Made by a program: the position numbers and the translations under genes. A model generated the notes under the pieces. It was not told the DNA's origin and did not search any database. It saw only the letters and a program-made list of their open reading frames with translations. From contig VZQC01008059.1 of the NCBI GenBank assembly GCA_009823505.1, positions 2,752,206-2,816,205 of the forward strand: DNA of 64,000 bases, read 5' to 3'. Source of the stretch: Rhizomys pruinosus. Taxonomy: Eukaryota > Chordata > Mammalia > Rodentia > Spalacidae. This document shows, in pieces, positions 1-9,943 of this stretch (positions are counted from its first letter, which is position 1; every line of letters begins with the position of its first letter).

Positions 1-138
1 TCAAGACAGGGTCTCTCTGTAGCCCCAGCTGTCCTGGAATTTGCTCTGTAGATGGAGGCTGGCCTTGAACTCACAAAGATCCTCCTGCCTCTGCCTCCCA
101 AGTGCTAGGATTAAAGGCGTGCACCATCATGCCTGGCT
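1..138 (-). repeat. B1 SINE (cut by window edge)
   Basis: A reversed B1 from the A-tail side (AGACAGGGTCTC) to CACCATCATGCCTGGC. Confidence 0.9.
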
Positions 139-171
139 CAATGCTAACTTTAAATAAAAAACAAGAAGGAG

Positions 172-456
172 GGGCTGGAGAGATAGCCTAGCGGTTAAGA
201 GCACTGACCACTCTTACAGAGGACCCAGGTTCTATCCCCAGCACCCATATGGAGGCTAAACCATCTGTAACTCCAATTCCAGGAGAACTCCAGTTCCAGG
301 AGAACTCCAGTTCCAGGGGAATCAGGAGAACTCCAGTTCCAGGGGAATCCGACACCCTCTTCTGACCCCCATGCTGCATTGCAGGACACGGGGGCACAAA
401 CCTACATGCAGACAGTACATTCATACACAAACAAAAATAAATAAATAAATAAAAAA
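172..456 (+). repeat. B2-family SINE with expanded internal repeat
   Basis: GGGGCTGGAGAGATAGCCTA head with RNA polymerase III boxes and an (AAAT)n tail. The GAACTCCAGTTCCAG segment is present in extra tandem copies (about 270-345), making this copy longer than the others here. Confidence 0.9.
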
Positions 457-476
457 TTTAAAAAAAACAAGAAGGA

Positions 477-646
477 GAGCTGGACGTGGTGGCGCATGCC
501 TTTAATCCTAGCACTTGGGAGGCAGAGGCAGGTGGATCTTTGTGAGTTCAAGGCCAGCCTGCTCTACAGAGCAAGTTCCAGGACAGCTGGGGCTACATGG
601 AGACCCTGTCTCGAAAAGACCAAAACAAACAAACAAACAAAAAAAC
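477..646 (+). repeat. B1 SINE
   Basis: Full-length B1 from GCTGGACGTGGTGGCGCATG to CTGTCTCGAAAAGACC with a (CAAA)n tail. Confidence 0.92.
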
Positions 647-664
647 AAGAAGGAAATAGCATTA

Positions 665-870
665 GTCTTCACTTAGCGCCCATCACGTGCCAGGCAGTTT
701 TGGTATTTACATATTACACCTCACATCACTCACTTCTCTATGAAGTAATTATTATCAGCTTCAAGGGCAGAAGATGAAATCTCATCTGTGGTGCAACGAG
801 TGGTTCCTGGTGAATAAATGACAGCACTAAGATTTCAACTCAGGGGTCTCTGAGACCAAACCAGACACTT
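665..870 (-). repeat. MIR SINE relic
   Basis: CACGTGCCAGGCAGTTTTGG, then a TACATATTACACCTCA stretch and TATGAAGTAATTATTATCA give the MIR order in reverse orientation, diverged. Confidence 0.65.
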
Positions 871-877
871 ACTTGGT

Positions 878-1028
878 CCTTAAAGAACACACCTTTAATC
901 CTAGCACTCAGGAGGTAGAGGCAGGTGGATGTTTGTGAGTTCAAGGCCAGCCTGGTCTACAGAGTGAGTTCCAGGACAGCTGGGGCTTCAGGGAGACCCT
1001 GTCTAGAAAAGACAAAAAAAAAAAAAAG
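878..1028 (+). repeat. B1 SINE, 5' truncated
   Basis: B1 body from ACACCTTTAATCCTAGCACT to an A14 tail; the first bases are missing. Confidence 0.88.
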
Positions 1029-1235
1029 ATGCAACTTAACTGCCGTTCTGTAAGCCTTTGTATGCAGGCCTCTGCACTGCACTGCAGTCTTGGGATGCAG
1101 AGAGACGTTTCCCTAAGGACCTGCTTCAGAAAGTTTACAGCCCAGTCAAGAACGTTATATAATACAGGTGTCTCCACAGAAGCAGGAGCATTTGGAGGTA
1201 GTTGATAAGAGATTACTGCAAGCAAGATATCCTAC
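1029..1235. other. Short unique stretch, nothing recognised
   Basis: No repeat, RNA or coding signal seen between the B1 tail and the YPEL4 upstream region. Confidence 0.5.
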
Positions 1236-2350
1236 TTGATCTATGGTTTCTTCAGGGGCATAAACGGAGATAGTGAAGCTTGGAAGTGTTCAGTACACGC
1301 TTGGGAGCCCAGTTTGCCATCCATGACAATTAGTATATCCTGCGTCAGAGCTAGTGTCAGAGCCCAAGTGGAGAAATGTATCATGTTGAGTGCGTGTGTG
1401 CGAGTGAGCCTGTACTTCCTGGATCTCGCTCACTCCACCAGCCTTGCTGTCTCCGGTATCCAGCCTGCTACCCTCACTCCGTCCTCGCCCAGCCCTGTCC
1501 TTCCCGCAGGTCCTATCCTGCTGGCCACACAGCCTTGCTCCTTAATAATCTACCTTGCCCACTCCCAGCACCGACACCCCTAAGCCATCTCGCTGCCCCC
1601 CGCTCCCTACCATCCCTCCCAAAGCCAGGTCCCTTGATGCCTGTCCCCTCCCTTCCTCCCAACCCGCCTCCTGTGTCTCCCAGCCCTGCTCTGACGTGGG
1701 AGGTGAGGGGGGTGGGGGACGGATGACTCACAGTGTTATGATGCAGTTCCACAACACACAGCCACATTCACCACAGACCGAGGTAAAGAACAAGAGGCAA
1801 CCTCTGGCCCCCCAGCAGCTGTCAAGCGTTGCAGCCCCAGTCCTCACTCCCCCCACCACCCTCCCCCCAATTTCATCTCCTTCCCAATTGAAGGAGCCGA
1901 AAGAGAAGAGAGAAGAGTGAGCAGAGAGATTGAGAGAGAGAGAGAGAGATAGACGGAGATCTCTGGAGCAGACCTCAAGGTGAGGGGCAGCCCTTCTCCA
2001 AATGAATTTTCCCCCCTTTGCAAATTTCCTTCTCCTGCTGCGTGTTGCTTTCTCCCCTTTGCCAAAGCATTATTCATCCACCCTTTGTCCTCCCTTCCCC
2101 CTCCCCGCTGCCTCCGCTCCTCTCTCTGGGCTCCTCCATCCCTCTCCGAGCTCTGACGATTCTTGCACTTTTCCCCGGCAACTTTGGCTGCGGCATCAGA
2201 CATCACTGTTTATTGTTTTTGCAGCCGGTGCAGACCCCCAACGCCCGCCCTGGGAGCTAGCTGCGCTGCTAATTATTTGGACCATACCATACTGAATATG
2301 CTAGTCCAGGGGGAGGCGGAACCTCAAAGCAAATGAGAACATCCATTGTG
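1236..2350 (+). promoter_or_regulatory. YPEL4 upstream C/T-rich putative promoter region
   Basis: A non-repetitive, pyrimidine-rich and moderately CpG-containing stretch upstream of YPEL4. It holds an AP-1-type TGACTCA (1724-1730), a TGACGTGG half-CRE near 1692 and a (GA)n run at 1918-1950. No protein-coding frame looks real here. It may hold the transcription start and first non-coding exon, but neither can be fixed from sequence alone. Confidence 0.35.
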
Positions 2351-4304
2351 AGCACGCGTCCCCCTCCCCGGGTTTTTGTTTTTTTTTTTCTTCTTCTTCT
2401 TCTTCTTTCCTCCCTGTGAGACATGGGATTCGCACCTGGCTCCTCGAGCCTCCGCCTCTCACGCTTCTGTCAGCTGTCAGTCGTCCCTGCTGCCAGCCGT
2501 TCCGCTCCCCCACCTCCTTCAGTCCAGTCCCATCTCGCATCAGGGAAGCGTCCTCTTCCCGCACTTGGCTCACCTTTGCCACCGCCCCCCCCAACCCCTC
2601 AGTCATTTGCCTGATTTGCTTCTCATGATCAGAGATGGGAGCAGGAGAAGAAATGACCCCAACTCTCCATTCTGTAGCATATATAGATAATATAGATATA
2701 ATATTAGGAGATACATAATAGATAAAATCTCTTCTCCTGGAGTGGACCGGAGAGCAGGGGATGGGGGGGGTGGGGTGTGTGGGAAAGACAGGGCTGGGGA
2801 AAGAGCGCAAGAGACCTGGGGCAGGGGTCAAGCTGGGATCCTCTGCGGTACTGGTCTCTTCAAAGAGTTGTTTCAGGGTGGTAGGCGTTGAGGGGAACTC
2901 CAAAGCAAAGTTGAAAGCAGACCAGTGAAGGAGATGCTTAACTGTAGTCTCGTAGCAAGGAGGCCCAGAACCCAATGTCACCCTGAATTCAGCCCAAGGT
3001 GTCTTCTTGGGACTCAGCCAAGGGTAAAGGACCAGAAACTCAAGATGGTCTCACTAAGGGGGTTTTGTGGAGAGATTGCCTGGCGGTCCTTGGAGAGAAC
3101 AGAGGAGTCGGGGCTCCTGTGGCTACCACAGAGGACAGACCTGGGATCAGCCTGTTTGCCCTGGCAACTGGAGCCATACTGCCTCCTCTGCTCAGTGGTA
3201 GGTCTATTATTGCCAGAGCACTTCACAGGCATTTCTGAAGGAGAGCTGGGTGCATGTGCCATCTACCACAGCAGGAGACCCCACTACACAGAAGGCAGCC
3301 CTTCACCTGCTTATCAGAGCTAACAGAGAACGCCTCCCTCCTAATCCTCTGCAGCATCCTTAGCCACACTGGGGCTGGAGAGCACAGATACCAGCATCTC
3401 AAGATTCCTAATCAGAACCCTGCAATTACTTAATCTTCAGTTGCCCAGTCACAGCTGTTGTCGACAGCTCCTGGGAGAAGGGTAAACAACACAAAACGTT
3501 TTTGTGCCTTGCGCCCCAAAGCTCAACTTTTGAAAACAAGGAACCCCCTTACTCCATTGGTTCCTGCTGATGCTGTGCTTAAGCTAAGTCACACAGCCCT
3601 GCACCGCCCCGGAGTCTGGCTTCTGATGTGTCACCCATTCCCCACTAGTCGTCCACTTGTCAGACTTGATAGAAAGGGAATTTTTCTCCTAGGCTGGGCA
3701 CCTAAGTACTTAACTCAGGCCCAAGGCAACAGTAAATAAATAGTAAAAAGAGGCTGAGGGAGACCATGCTCCCTCTGAGGCCAGGAAACATAGCCCAGCC
3801 AAGTGTGAGTTCTGTAGTACTGAAGAAGATATCTGTGAAGTTCTGTCCAGTGCCAAAATACAGGATCCAGCCCCAGGAGAGAACTGAAACTGGGTGTGCA
3901 TACCTACCTGCCCCTTCTCACTTCCTTCCCTCCCAAAGTGTGGACCAATGGTGTTGCAAATGGAGACCATGAAAGAGAAAAACTCCAGGAGGCCCCAACT
4001 TTTTAAGGGTCCTGAGCCCCAGAACCTACCAAGAGCTAGGGTGCAGTTCCTCACAGAGCCCGGCTGGAGGAGGAGGGCCTTTGCGGGCGACGTTGCTCCC
4101 ATGGTAGCATCTGTGCCAGCAAGCTGCTCTCAGTGGAAAAATGGTGGCGGCTGCTACTGCCTCTGGAGAGTGCCATACCAACTCTCTGGCCAAGGCACTA
4201 GAAGCCTGGAACCACTGCCAGGGCAGAATGGGACTCAGAGGACAGACAGGCAGTGTAACTGGAGGCTGAGGAGGGCTGGTGGTGATGGGGAAGATGGGGT
4301 ACAG
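2351..4304. other. YPEL4 5' region, non-repetitive, no coding gene seen
   Basis: Contains a (TTC)n tract at about 2380-2412 and an AT-rich TATA-repeat stretch at about 2676-2712. The rest is unique sequence, presumably 5' intron and UTR of YPEL4. Open frames here lack codon-like composition and recognisable domains. Confidence 0.5.
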
Positions 4305-4391
4305 GTGAGCTGAACCCCACCTTCTCCAGGCACTCAGGAGCGGCTCCCCATGAGGTCATTGCTCCCCTGACGCGCCTTCCCTTCTCGTCAG
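4305..4391 (+). other. Candidate short intron in the YPEL4 5' UTR
   Basis: A strong donor (ACAG then GTGAGC at 4305) is followed 87 bases later by a pyrimidine-rich acceptor ending CTCGTCAG (4391), with a CTGAC-like branch point near it. If used, the ATG exon would be 4392-4716. No transcript evidence is available; inference only. Confidence 0.4.
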
Positions 4392-4575
4392 GTGACTTCC
4401 ATTTCTATCTGCTTCTCGTCTGGGGGGGCCCTGGCCGGGCAGCCCCCCCACACTTCTTCTGCCGTGAAACACGGCTCTAGCCAACCTGCTCCGCTGCTTC
4501 ACTTGTGACCGTCTCTGTGGGGGCTGCACGGCGCCAGCCCCTCCGGCCCGCCAGGGCATCGTCCTCCAGCCGGTC

Positions 4576-4716
4576 ATGCCCAGCTGTGACCCTGGCCCGG
4601 CCCCTGCCTGTCTACCCACCAAGACTTTCCGCAGCTACCTGCCCCGCTGCCACCGCACTTACAGCTGCGTCCACTGTCGCGCACACTTGGCCAAACACGA
4701 TGAGCTTATTTCCAAG
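4576..4716 (+). CDS. YPEL4: YPEL4 coding exon 1
   Basis: Encodes residues 1-47, ending in ...HDELISK, with donor GTAACG at 4717. The exon carries the first zinc-ligand pair (CVHC). Phase is 0 at its end. The exon probably extends 5' as UTR to about 4392. Confidence 0.97.
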
Positions 4717-4935
4717 GTAACGCCTCTGCCAGTCCCCTAGTCTCTCACTCCAGGCTTGCCTGAACACCATCTAGAGGCAAGGCAAGAGCACCTGAGGTCT
4801 CCCTCTACCCTTCTGGGATCCAGGCAGTGGGGCTGAGGGATACCCAGTAGTCACTGTCTGTCCTGTCTCCACAGTCCTTCCAAGGGAGCCATGGCCGGGC
4901 CTACCTGTTTAACTCCGTGTGAGTCTACCTCTTTC

Positions 4936-4973
<38 letters not shown>

Positions 4974-5631
4974 TGTGTGTGTCTGTGTGTGCCAACAGTT
5001 TTCCTCTGTGGAGAATGGGGGCGGGGGTGTGCCATCAGCAGGATCTGGTATCTTCACTGTTTGCAAAGGGGTTCAGAAAATCAGTGTGCGGTTTTGTGGG
5101 GAGAAAGAAGGCCTAGCACTCATCCTACTGGGGTGGACTGCTAAAGGCAGGGGCTTCTAGTTTTCTTCAGGTAGAAATCCTTTGGGACTGGCTGGGGGCT
5201 GGACTGATGGAGCAACCCTACTGGGTGCTGGGTCCTTCCTGTTTCCTGAGACAGGGTCAACGTGGGTTGCGGACCAGCCGAACAGCGCCTCCTGCTCACA
5301 GGACTCCACTCGGTAGCTGACATTTTCTGTGAAAGCTGCAAGACCACACTGGGCTGGAAATATGTGAGTACTTGGGGAGGGCCACTTCCTAGACGTCCCA
5401 ATGCCCTCCAAACCCAGTGTCCACACGCTCCATCTCTGAGTGGTCTAGACAAGGTGCTTGGGACTGGATCGGTCCGGGTGGAAGCAGTGAGCATGAAGGG
5501 GCGATGCTCTTTGCCATGTTCGCCGTTTTACTCCCTACCAGGAACAAGCTTTTGAGACCAGCCAGAAGTACAAAGAAGGGAAATACATCATTGAAATGTC
5601 ACATATGGTGAAGGACAACGGCTGGGACTGA
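4576..5631 (+). CDS. YPEL4: Yippee-like 4, complete four-exon coding region
   Basis: Coding exons are 4576-4716, 4875-4918, 5255-5363 and 5542-5631, joined by GT-AG introns in consistent phase to give 127 codons plus TGA, the usual YPEL4 length. The N-terminus ([16 protein letters not shown]) is specific to YPEL4 among the YPEL paralogues. The Yippee zinc-binding fold is intact: CVHC at residues 31-34, CESC in exon 3 and GWKY at the exon 3/4 junction. Yippee proteins are small, highly conserved nuclear/centrosomal proteins whose biochemical role is poorly defined. The start ATG has G at -3, and no other ATG lies in the 180 bases upstream. The neighbouring miR-130a and SERPING1 match the known mammalian order. 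Identity is near certain; function is family knowledge only. Confidence 0.98.
4875..4918 (+). CDS. YPEL4: YPEL4 coding exon 2
   Basis: A 44-base exon between acceptor CTCCACAG and donor GTGAGT. It encodes [14 protein letters not shown] and two bases of the next Val codon, which is completed by the first base of the next exon. Confidence 0.97.
4938..4992. repeat. (GT)n microsatellite in YPEL4 intron 2
   Basis: An almost pure GT dinucleotide run with two CT interruptions, 20 bases downstream of the exon 2 donor. Confidence 0.95.
5255..5363 (+). CDS. YPEL4: YPEL4 coding exon 3
   Basis: A 109-base exon after acceptor TGAGACAG, ending with donor GTGAGT. It encodes [11 protein letters not shown]... 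through GWKY and carries the second zinc-ligand pair (CESC). Phase is 0 at its end. Confidence 0.97.
5542..5631 (+). CDS. YPEL4: YPEL4 coding exon 4 with stop codon
   Basis: Acceptor CTACCAG, then 29 codons ([15 protein letters not shown]... ending MVKDNGWD) and TGA at 5629-5631. The C-terminal KDNGWD is typical of the Yippee family. Confidence 0.97.
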   Translation, partial: EQAFETSQKYKEGKYIIEMSHMVKDNGWD

Positions 5632-6475
5632 GGGGCTCAGGCAGGCTGCGCCCCTCCTCCGCATGCCCTACCCTCCTCCTCACACCTGTCCCCTGGTCCT
5701 GCCGAGCAGTCCATATCAGCATGAGTACTGCCCACCCCTGGGGAAAACCGGCTCCAACCAATGCCTCCCTCCCCCACCACAGCACTACTAGGCCCCTACA
5801 GGGGCCTGGGATACCCCAGGGGTGGCCAAGGCTCAGGAGTGGGTAGCAGTCAGGGAAATACGGAATCAGGGGAAGGAGGTAGTTATGGCACTGAAGACAA
5901 AGCAATGGCAGGGTGTGAACTCAGGCAAGACTGGACCATAGTTACCAGATTTTGATTCTTATTTTTTGAGTGGCCAAGACAAACCTTGGGTGGCAGGGCT
6001 CATAGACCCCAGGCTACAGAACAGAAGTCAGGTCTCAGATATCAGGGGCCCAGAGTCTGTCTGTGGGTGAAGATTCCCCATCCCCATCTGTGGTAAAAGG
6101 ACTTGGGGTGGAACTGGTGGAAGGAAAAATCTAAGGCGCAGACTCTGGGAAGTCAGTCACAGGGGTTTGTTTCCATTTCACTGTTTACCTTGGCACTAAA
6201 GAGGCACTTTTGATTATCTAACCTTTGCCATTGGGTGGGGTGGGGAAAGCTGCCCCAGGAACAGCCCCCACCCCAGCTGGCTGTTGCCAGAGCAGTCCTA
6301 ACGGGCATTCTCCATGGCCCAGCCGCTGCTCTCTAGGACACAGTCCCCTGGCAGAAAGGCGGATCAACAGGGCTGCGGGACCAGTCATTCCCGTAGCTGC
6401 CACCAGCGAACGAAACTTTTGTATGATACATAAAGTGTTTGGGTCTATTTTTAATAAAAAGGGGAAAAGCAACTG
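5632..6475 (+). other. YPEL4: YPEL4 3' UTR with poly(A) signal
   Basis: Non-repetitive sequence follows the stop codon without a competing open frame of interest. A canonical AATAAA lies at 6453-6458, so the mRNA probably ends near 6470-6480. The exact cleavage site is inferred. Confidence 0.75.
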
Positions 6476-6479
6476 AGGT

Positions 6480-7180
6480 GCTGTCCTTCCTTCCGTACAG
6501 ACCATGTACCGTGTGTGCCCAGTGCACGAGCAGGTGGCCTTTCCCGTAGACCACTAGGGGGAAGCAGTTGCTTTGTCTGTGTAAAGATCCTGCACCTGTT
6601 TGCACCCGGGGTAAGCTCATTGCAGTGAACCAAGAGGCACTTCCAGGAGCTCTTCTCCAGCAGGAGCAGCCAACACTTTCTGGCCTCTGGACCTCAGCTT
6701 TTTGCTCGGATTGAGGATGAGCTGCTGGTGTAGATTCATTCCACAGTGAAGTTGTCTTCTTGTGTCACCGTTTTTTTGGCCTGGTTCTAGAATGTTTTAG
6801 TCAGCTCATGGACGGACGCTTAAAAAGCTAAAATGAAATTTTATTGGCTGAAGATACTGCTGTCTAAAGTGAAGAATCACTTAAAGTCACAGCATCAGCA
6901 GTAGGAAGTAAGGGCATGCGGCAGTGGTGCAAAACCCCAATTTGGGAGGGCCTAGATGCCTTTAACTGTAAAAATGACCTTTTGTTAAGTTACAGTCTTA
7001 CTTCTAGATCAGTTCATTGACATTGCAAATACTTATTGAATACCTATTACTTGCCAAGCACTGTGTTAAGACTCCAGGAAGGCTTGGTGAGAAAGACACA
7101 GGAGTCAAGGAAGGTTTCACAGAAGACGGACCATGATGAAGCGATGGGTTGGCAAGGGGCGAGGCCAGGGAGACCAATGC
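6480..7180. other. Intergenic flank between YPEL4 and the miR-130a unit
   Basis: Mostly unique sequence apart from a short MIR/L2 core at 7015-7090. It could contain the 3' end of the miR-130a primary transcript (- strand). No coding gene seen. Confidence 0.45.
7015..7090 (-). repeat. MIR/L2-like relic
   Basis: ACTTATTGAATACCTATTAC with CCAAGCACTGTGTTAAG is the conserved core shared by MIR and L2 3' ends. Short and old. Confidence 0.45.
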
Positions 7181-7183
7181 AGA

Positions 7184-7350
7184 AGTTTTTTTTTTTGTTG
7201 TTTTTTGGTCTTTCCGAGACACGGTCTCCCTGTAGCCCCAGCTGTCCTGGAACTCACATTGTAGACCAGGCTGGCCTTGAACTCACAAAGATCCACCTGC
7301 CTCTGCCTCCCAAATGCTAGGATCAAAGGTGTGTGCCACCACGCCCAGCC
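7184..7350 (-). repeat. B1 SINE
   Basis: Reversed B1 from a T-rich tail (GGTCTTTCCGAGACACGG) to GTGTGCCACCACGCCCAGCC. Confidence 0.92.
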
Positions 7351-7582
7351 CGCGAAGAGAAAAGAACTCTTAAAGTGACTTAAGCTTGGCTCATTTGAGA
7401 AAACTGTTTTCCTGTGTCTGGAACAGAGGAGCAAGTGGAGACCTAGTAGACTAAACAGGAGAAACAGGTTGGACTGTCAGAACCTTAGACAACCTAGATT
7501 TCACCCTCAGGGCACTGAGAGAACATTTAGGGAAAACAAAACAAAACAAAAACCAACAACTACTTGCTGTTATTTTGAGTCT

Positions 7583-7933
7583 TTTTTTTTTTTTTTTTTT
7601 TGGAACAGGATATCCCTGTAGTTCCAGCTGTACTGGAACTCACTATGTAGACCGGACTGGCCTTGAACTCAAGAGATCCACGTGCCTCTGCCTGAGTGCT
7701 AGGACTAAAGGTATGAGCCACCACGCCTGGTGGGACAAGAGTCTTACACAGCCCAAGCTGGGCTTCCAACTCGCCAGGACTTTGAACTCCTGATCCTCTC
7801 GCCTCCATCTCCCAAGTGCTGTGTATGGATTATAGTCATCACCCACCGCACCTGTTATGTGGTGTTAGGGATCAACCCCAGGCCTTCATGCATGCATGCA
7901 TGGAAACACTGAACCCAATGCATATCCCCAGCG
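7583..7933 (-). repeat. B1 SINE followed by old B1 and ID-like relics
   Basis: A reversed B1 occupies 7583-7732. An older B1-like monomer follows (about 7740-7853), then an ID/tRNA-like remnant (about 7856-7933, GGGATCAACCCCAGGCCTTC to ATATCCCCAGCGC). Confidence 0.75.
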
Positions 7934-8387
7934 CAAACTCTTAAAACAAACCAAGTTAAGAGGCATCGTCAAATGGCTGGTTTGTGCCCTGACATACAGC
8001 TCAAATAATTTTAATAGACTGAACCGAGGGATATCATAGACCTCTGTACCATCTCAAATGCCAATCTTCAATAGAAGAATGGAGCAACCGTGTGTGTCAG
8101 GACAACTGGAAGACGCAGAGGTGAGAGAAAAGCAAATGCAAGCCAGACACAGCCCTATTTCAGTTGCTCCATGCCTCCAGCAGGGACTCCACACCATCCC
8201 TCAGCCCCACTTCCTGCACCAAAGCAAGATCACCTTCTTAAAGAAGCTTCCCACAACATGCCTCTCTATCTCCTGTAACAATTTCTAAGGGAGAAGACCT
8301 CTGTGAGGAAGAGATGTAAAATGGCACCATTTATTGTTGAGCATGAGAAGATTCTGTAGGCCTTGCTCAAGGGATATTAACACAATT
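7934..8387. other. Unique intergenic stretch
   Basis: No repeat or gene recognised; open frames are short and without recognisable domains. Confidence 0.45.
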
Positions 8388-8528
8388 TTTTTTTTTTCCT
8401 GAGGCAGGGTCTTATTATGTAGTCCTGGCTGGTTTCAAACTCGAACTCACCATGCAGGCCAGACTGGCCTTGAACTTGCTTGGCGGGATTAAAGGTATGT
8501 GCTGTTGCCGCCACTACTGCGCCCAGCA
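8388..8528 (-). repeat. Old B1 SINE
   Basis: A reversed and diverged B1: T12, then GAGGCAGGGTCTTATTATGT to ACTGCGCCCAGC. Confidence 0.8.
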
Positions 8529-8540
8529 TATTTAACCTTT

Positions 8541-8791
8541 TTTTTTTTTTTTATTAATTTTATTTATTTCTGTATGTGTATGAATGTACTGTCTGCATGC
8601 AAGTCTGTGCACCCGTGTCGTGCAATGCCGCGGAGGTCAGAAGAGGGTCTCGGATTCCCCTGGAACTGGAGTTCTCCCGGAATTGGAGTTTCAGACGGTT
8701 CTCGGCCGCCATGTGGGTGCTGGGGATCGAACCCGGGTCCTCTGCAAGAGCGGTCGGCGCTCTTAACCGCTAGGCCATCTCTCCAGCCCCC
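8541..8791 (-). repeat. B2-family SINE, young
   Basis: Reversed B2 from poly(T)/TTTATTTATTTCTG to CTAGGCCATCTCTCCAGCCC, carrying the doubled CCTGGAACTGGAGTTCTCCC segment. The intact pol III box B reads GGTTCGATCCCC on the - strand. Confidence 0.93.
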
Positions 8792-9030
8792 ATATTTAAC
8801 CTTTTAAGATCAAGCCATAGAAGGGGTCACGGCGAGAACTGCAGAAAAAAAGACACGAGACTTCCTTTCCATCCCTATCAAGTCAGGAAGGAGCTAGCTA
8901 GAAGACACTAGGGTTATGGAGGTCAGACAACGGTCCTTTTCTTAGCCCTTCCCCTTCCTGTGTGCCTTTTTCTTCAGGTCTTCCCTAGGCAGGATTCTTC
9001 CCAACCTCACCTACTCTCCATGCTCCACAT

Positions 9031-9288
9031 TGGGGCTGGAGAGATGGCCTAGCGGTTAGGAGCGCCGACGCTCTTGCAGAGGACCCGGGTTCGATCCCCA
9101 GCACCCACATGGCGGCCGAGAGCCGTCTGAAACTCCAATTCCAGGAGAACTCCAGTTCCAGGGGAATCCGACACCCTCTTCTGACCTCCGCGGCATTGCA
9201 CGACACGGGTGCACAAACTTGCATGCAGACAGTACATGTACATTCATACACATACAGAAATAAATAAAATTAATAAAATAAAATAAAA
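9031..9288 (+). repeat. B2-family SINE, young
   Basis: Near-consensus B2 with the duplicated AACTCCAGTTCCAG-type segment and an (AAAT)n tail. It lies about 570 bases from the miR-130a hairpin. Confidence 0.93.
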
Positions 9289-9302
9289 AAAACTTAAGAC
9301 CT

Positions 9303-9465
9303 CAGTCGGGCGTGGTGGCACACGCCTTTAATCCGAGCACTTGGGAAGCAGAGGCAGGCGGATCTCTGTGAGTTCAAGGCCAGCCTGGTCTACAGAGTGA
9401 GTTCTAGGACAGCCAGAGCTACAGGGAGACCCTGTCTCAAAAAGACAAAACAAAACAAAAACAGA
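9303..9465 (+). repeat. B1 SINE
   Basis: Full-length B1 with a (CAAAA)n tail, immediately after a B2. Confidence 0.92.
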
Positions 9466-9854
9466 AAAAACCCTTAAGACTTCAGGAGATACCTTGGCAC
9501 AACCAGCAGGGGGCAACTTTCCACCCCTCAGTTCAGATCACCCTTGTGAAAGAACCTACTCTTACCTCTTCAGTCACGCTTGCCAAAAGATAGGTGCTAC
9601 TACTTATACTGGCTTAGCTAGAACTTTCCTAGCCCTCCGATTTTTCATCTAACAAATGGAGCAGCTACCTGCCAAGATGTTAGGGTCTACAATGACGCAA
9701 TTTCCAGCCCATGAGTGTCACACCTAACTGCCTCCTTAAATCCGAGCTATCAGAATGATTACTAACAGAGGCTTTCTGAATTCCCACCAGAGTAGCTGAT
9801 GGGTATCCAGATGGGAGAAATAAGGACACTGAGGAGGGAGCCGACGCTGGGTAG
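9466..9854. other. Unique flank 3' of miR-130a
   Basis: Repeat-free; presumably part of the - strand primary miRNA transcript. Nothing else recognised. Confidence 0.45.
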
Positions 9855-9943
9855 CACTACAAGGCCGATGCCCTTTTAACATTGCACTGCTTGTTATAGG
9901 TGCAGACAGTAGCACAATGTGAAAAGAGCTCCGGCCAGCAGCA
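9855..9943 (-). ncRNA. MIR130A: microRNA precursor miR-130a
   Basis: On the - strand the hairpin has the 5p arm at 9929-9908 (GCUCUUUUCACAUUGUGCUA...) and the 3p arm at 9889-9868 (CAGUGCAAUGUUAAAAGGGC plus AU). Both match mammalian miR-130a as I know it. The arms pair around a short loop and the lower stem also pairs, giving about 89 bases. The seed AGUGCAA is shared by the miR-130/301/454 family, which represses targets such as MEOX2 and HOXA5 in endothelium. Position between YPEL4 and SERPING1, and transcription in the SERPING1 direction, agree with synteny. The terminal loop differs from the human one, which is normal for a loop. Confidence 0.98.
9868..9889 (-). ncRNA. MIR130A: mature miR-130a-3p
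   Basis: The 22-base 3' arm product is intact and, as far as I can recall, identical to the mammalian guide strand, including the seed at its positions 2-8. Confidence 0.95.

Noticed and set aside
172..260. tRNA genes suggested by box A/box B motifs (GGTTCGATCCCC) in many SINEs
   Set aside because: The motifs belong to the tRNA-derived B2/ID heads; no cloverleaf with intact acceptor stem is seen.
1..1230. CLP1, expected upstream of YPEL4 by synteny
   Set aside because: No CLP1-like coding sequence is visible; it should lie beyond the left edge.
2301..2981. 226-residue frame on the - strand upstream of YPEL4
   Set aside because: Contains low-complexity E/K runs from the TTC repeat and no recognisable domain; it lies in the YPEL4 5' region and has no splice or start context.
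8499..8807. Recurrent frames with [23 protein letters not shown] sequence seen in many places
   Set aside because: They are translations of B2 SINEs in either orientation, not a gene family.
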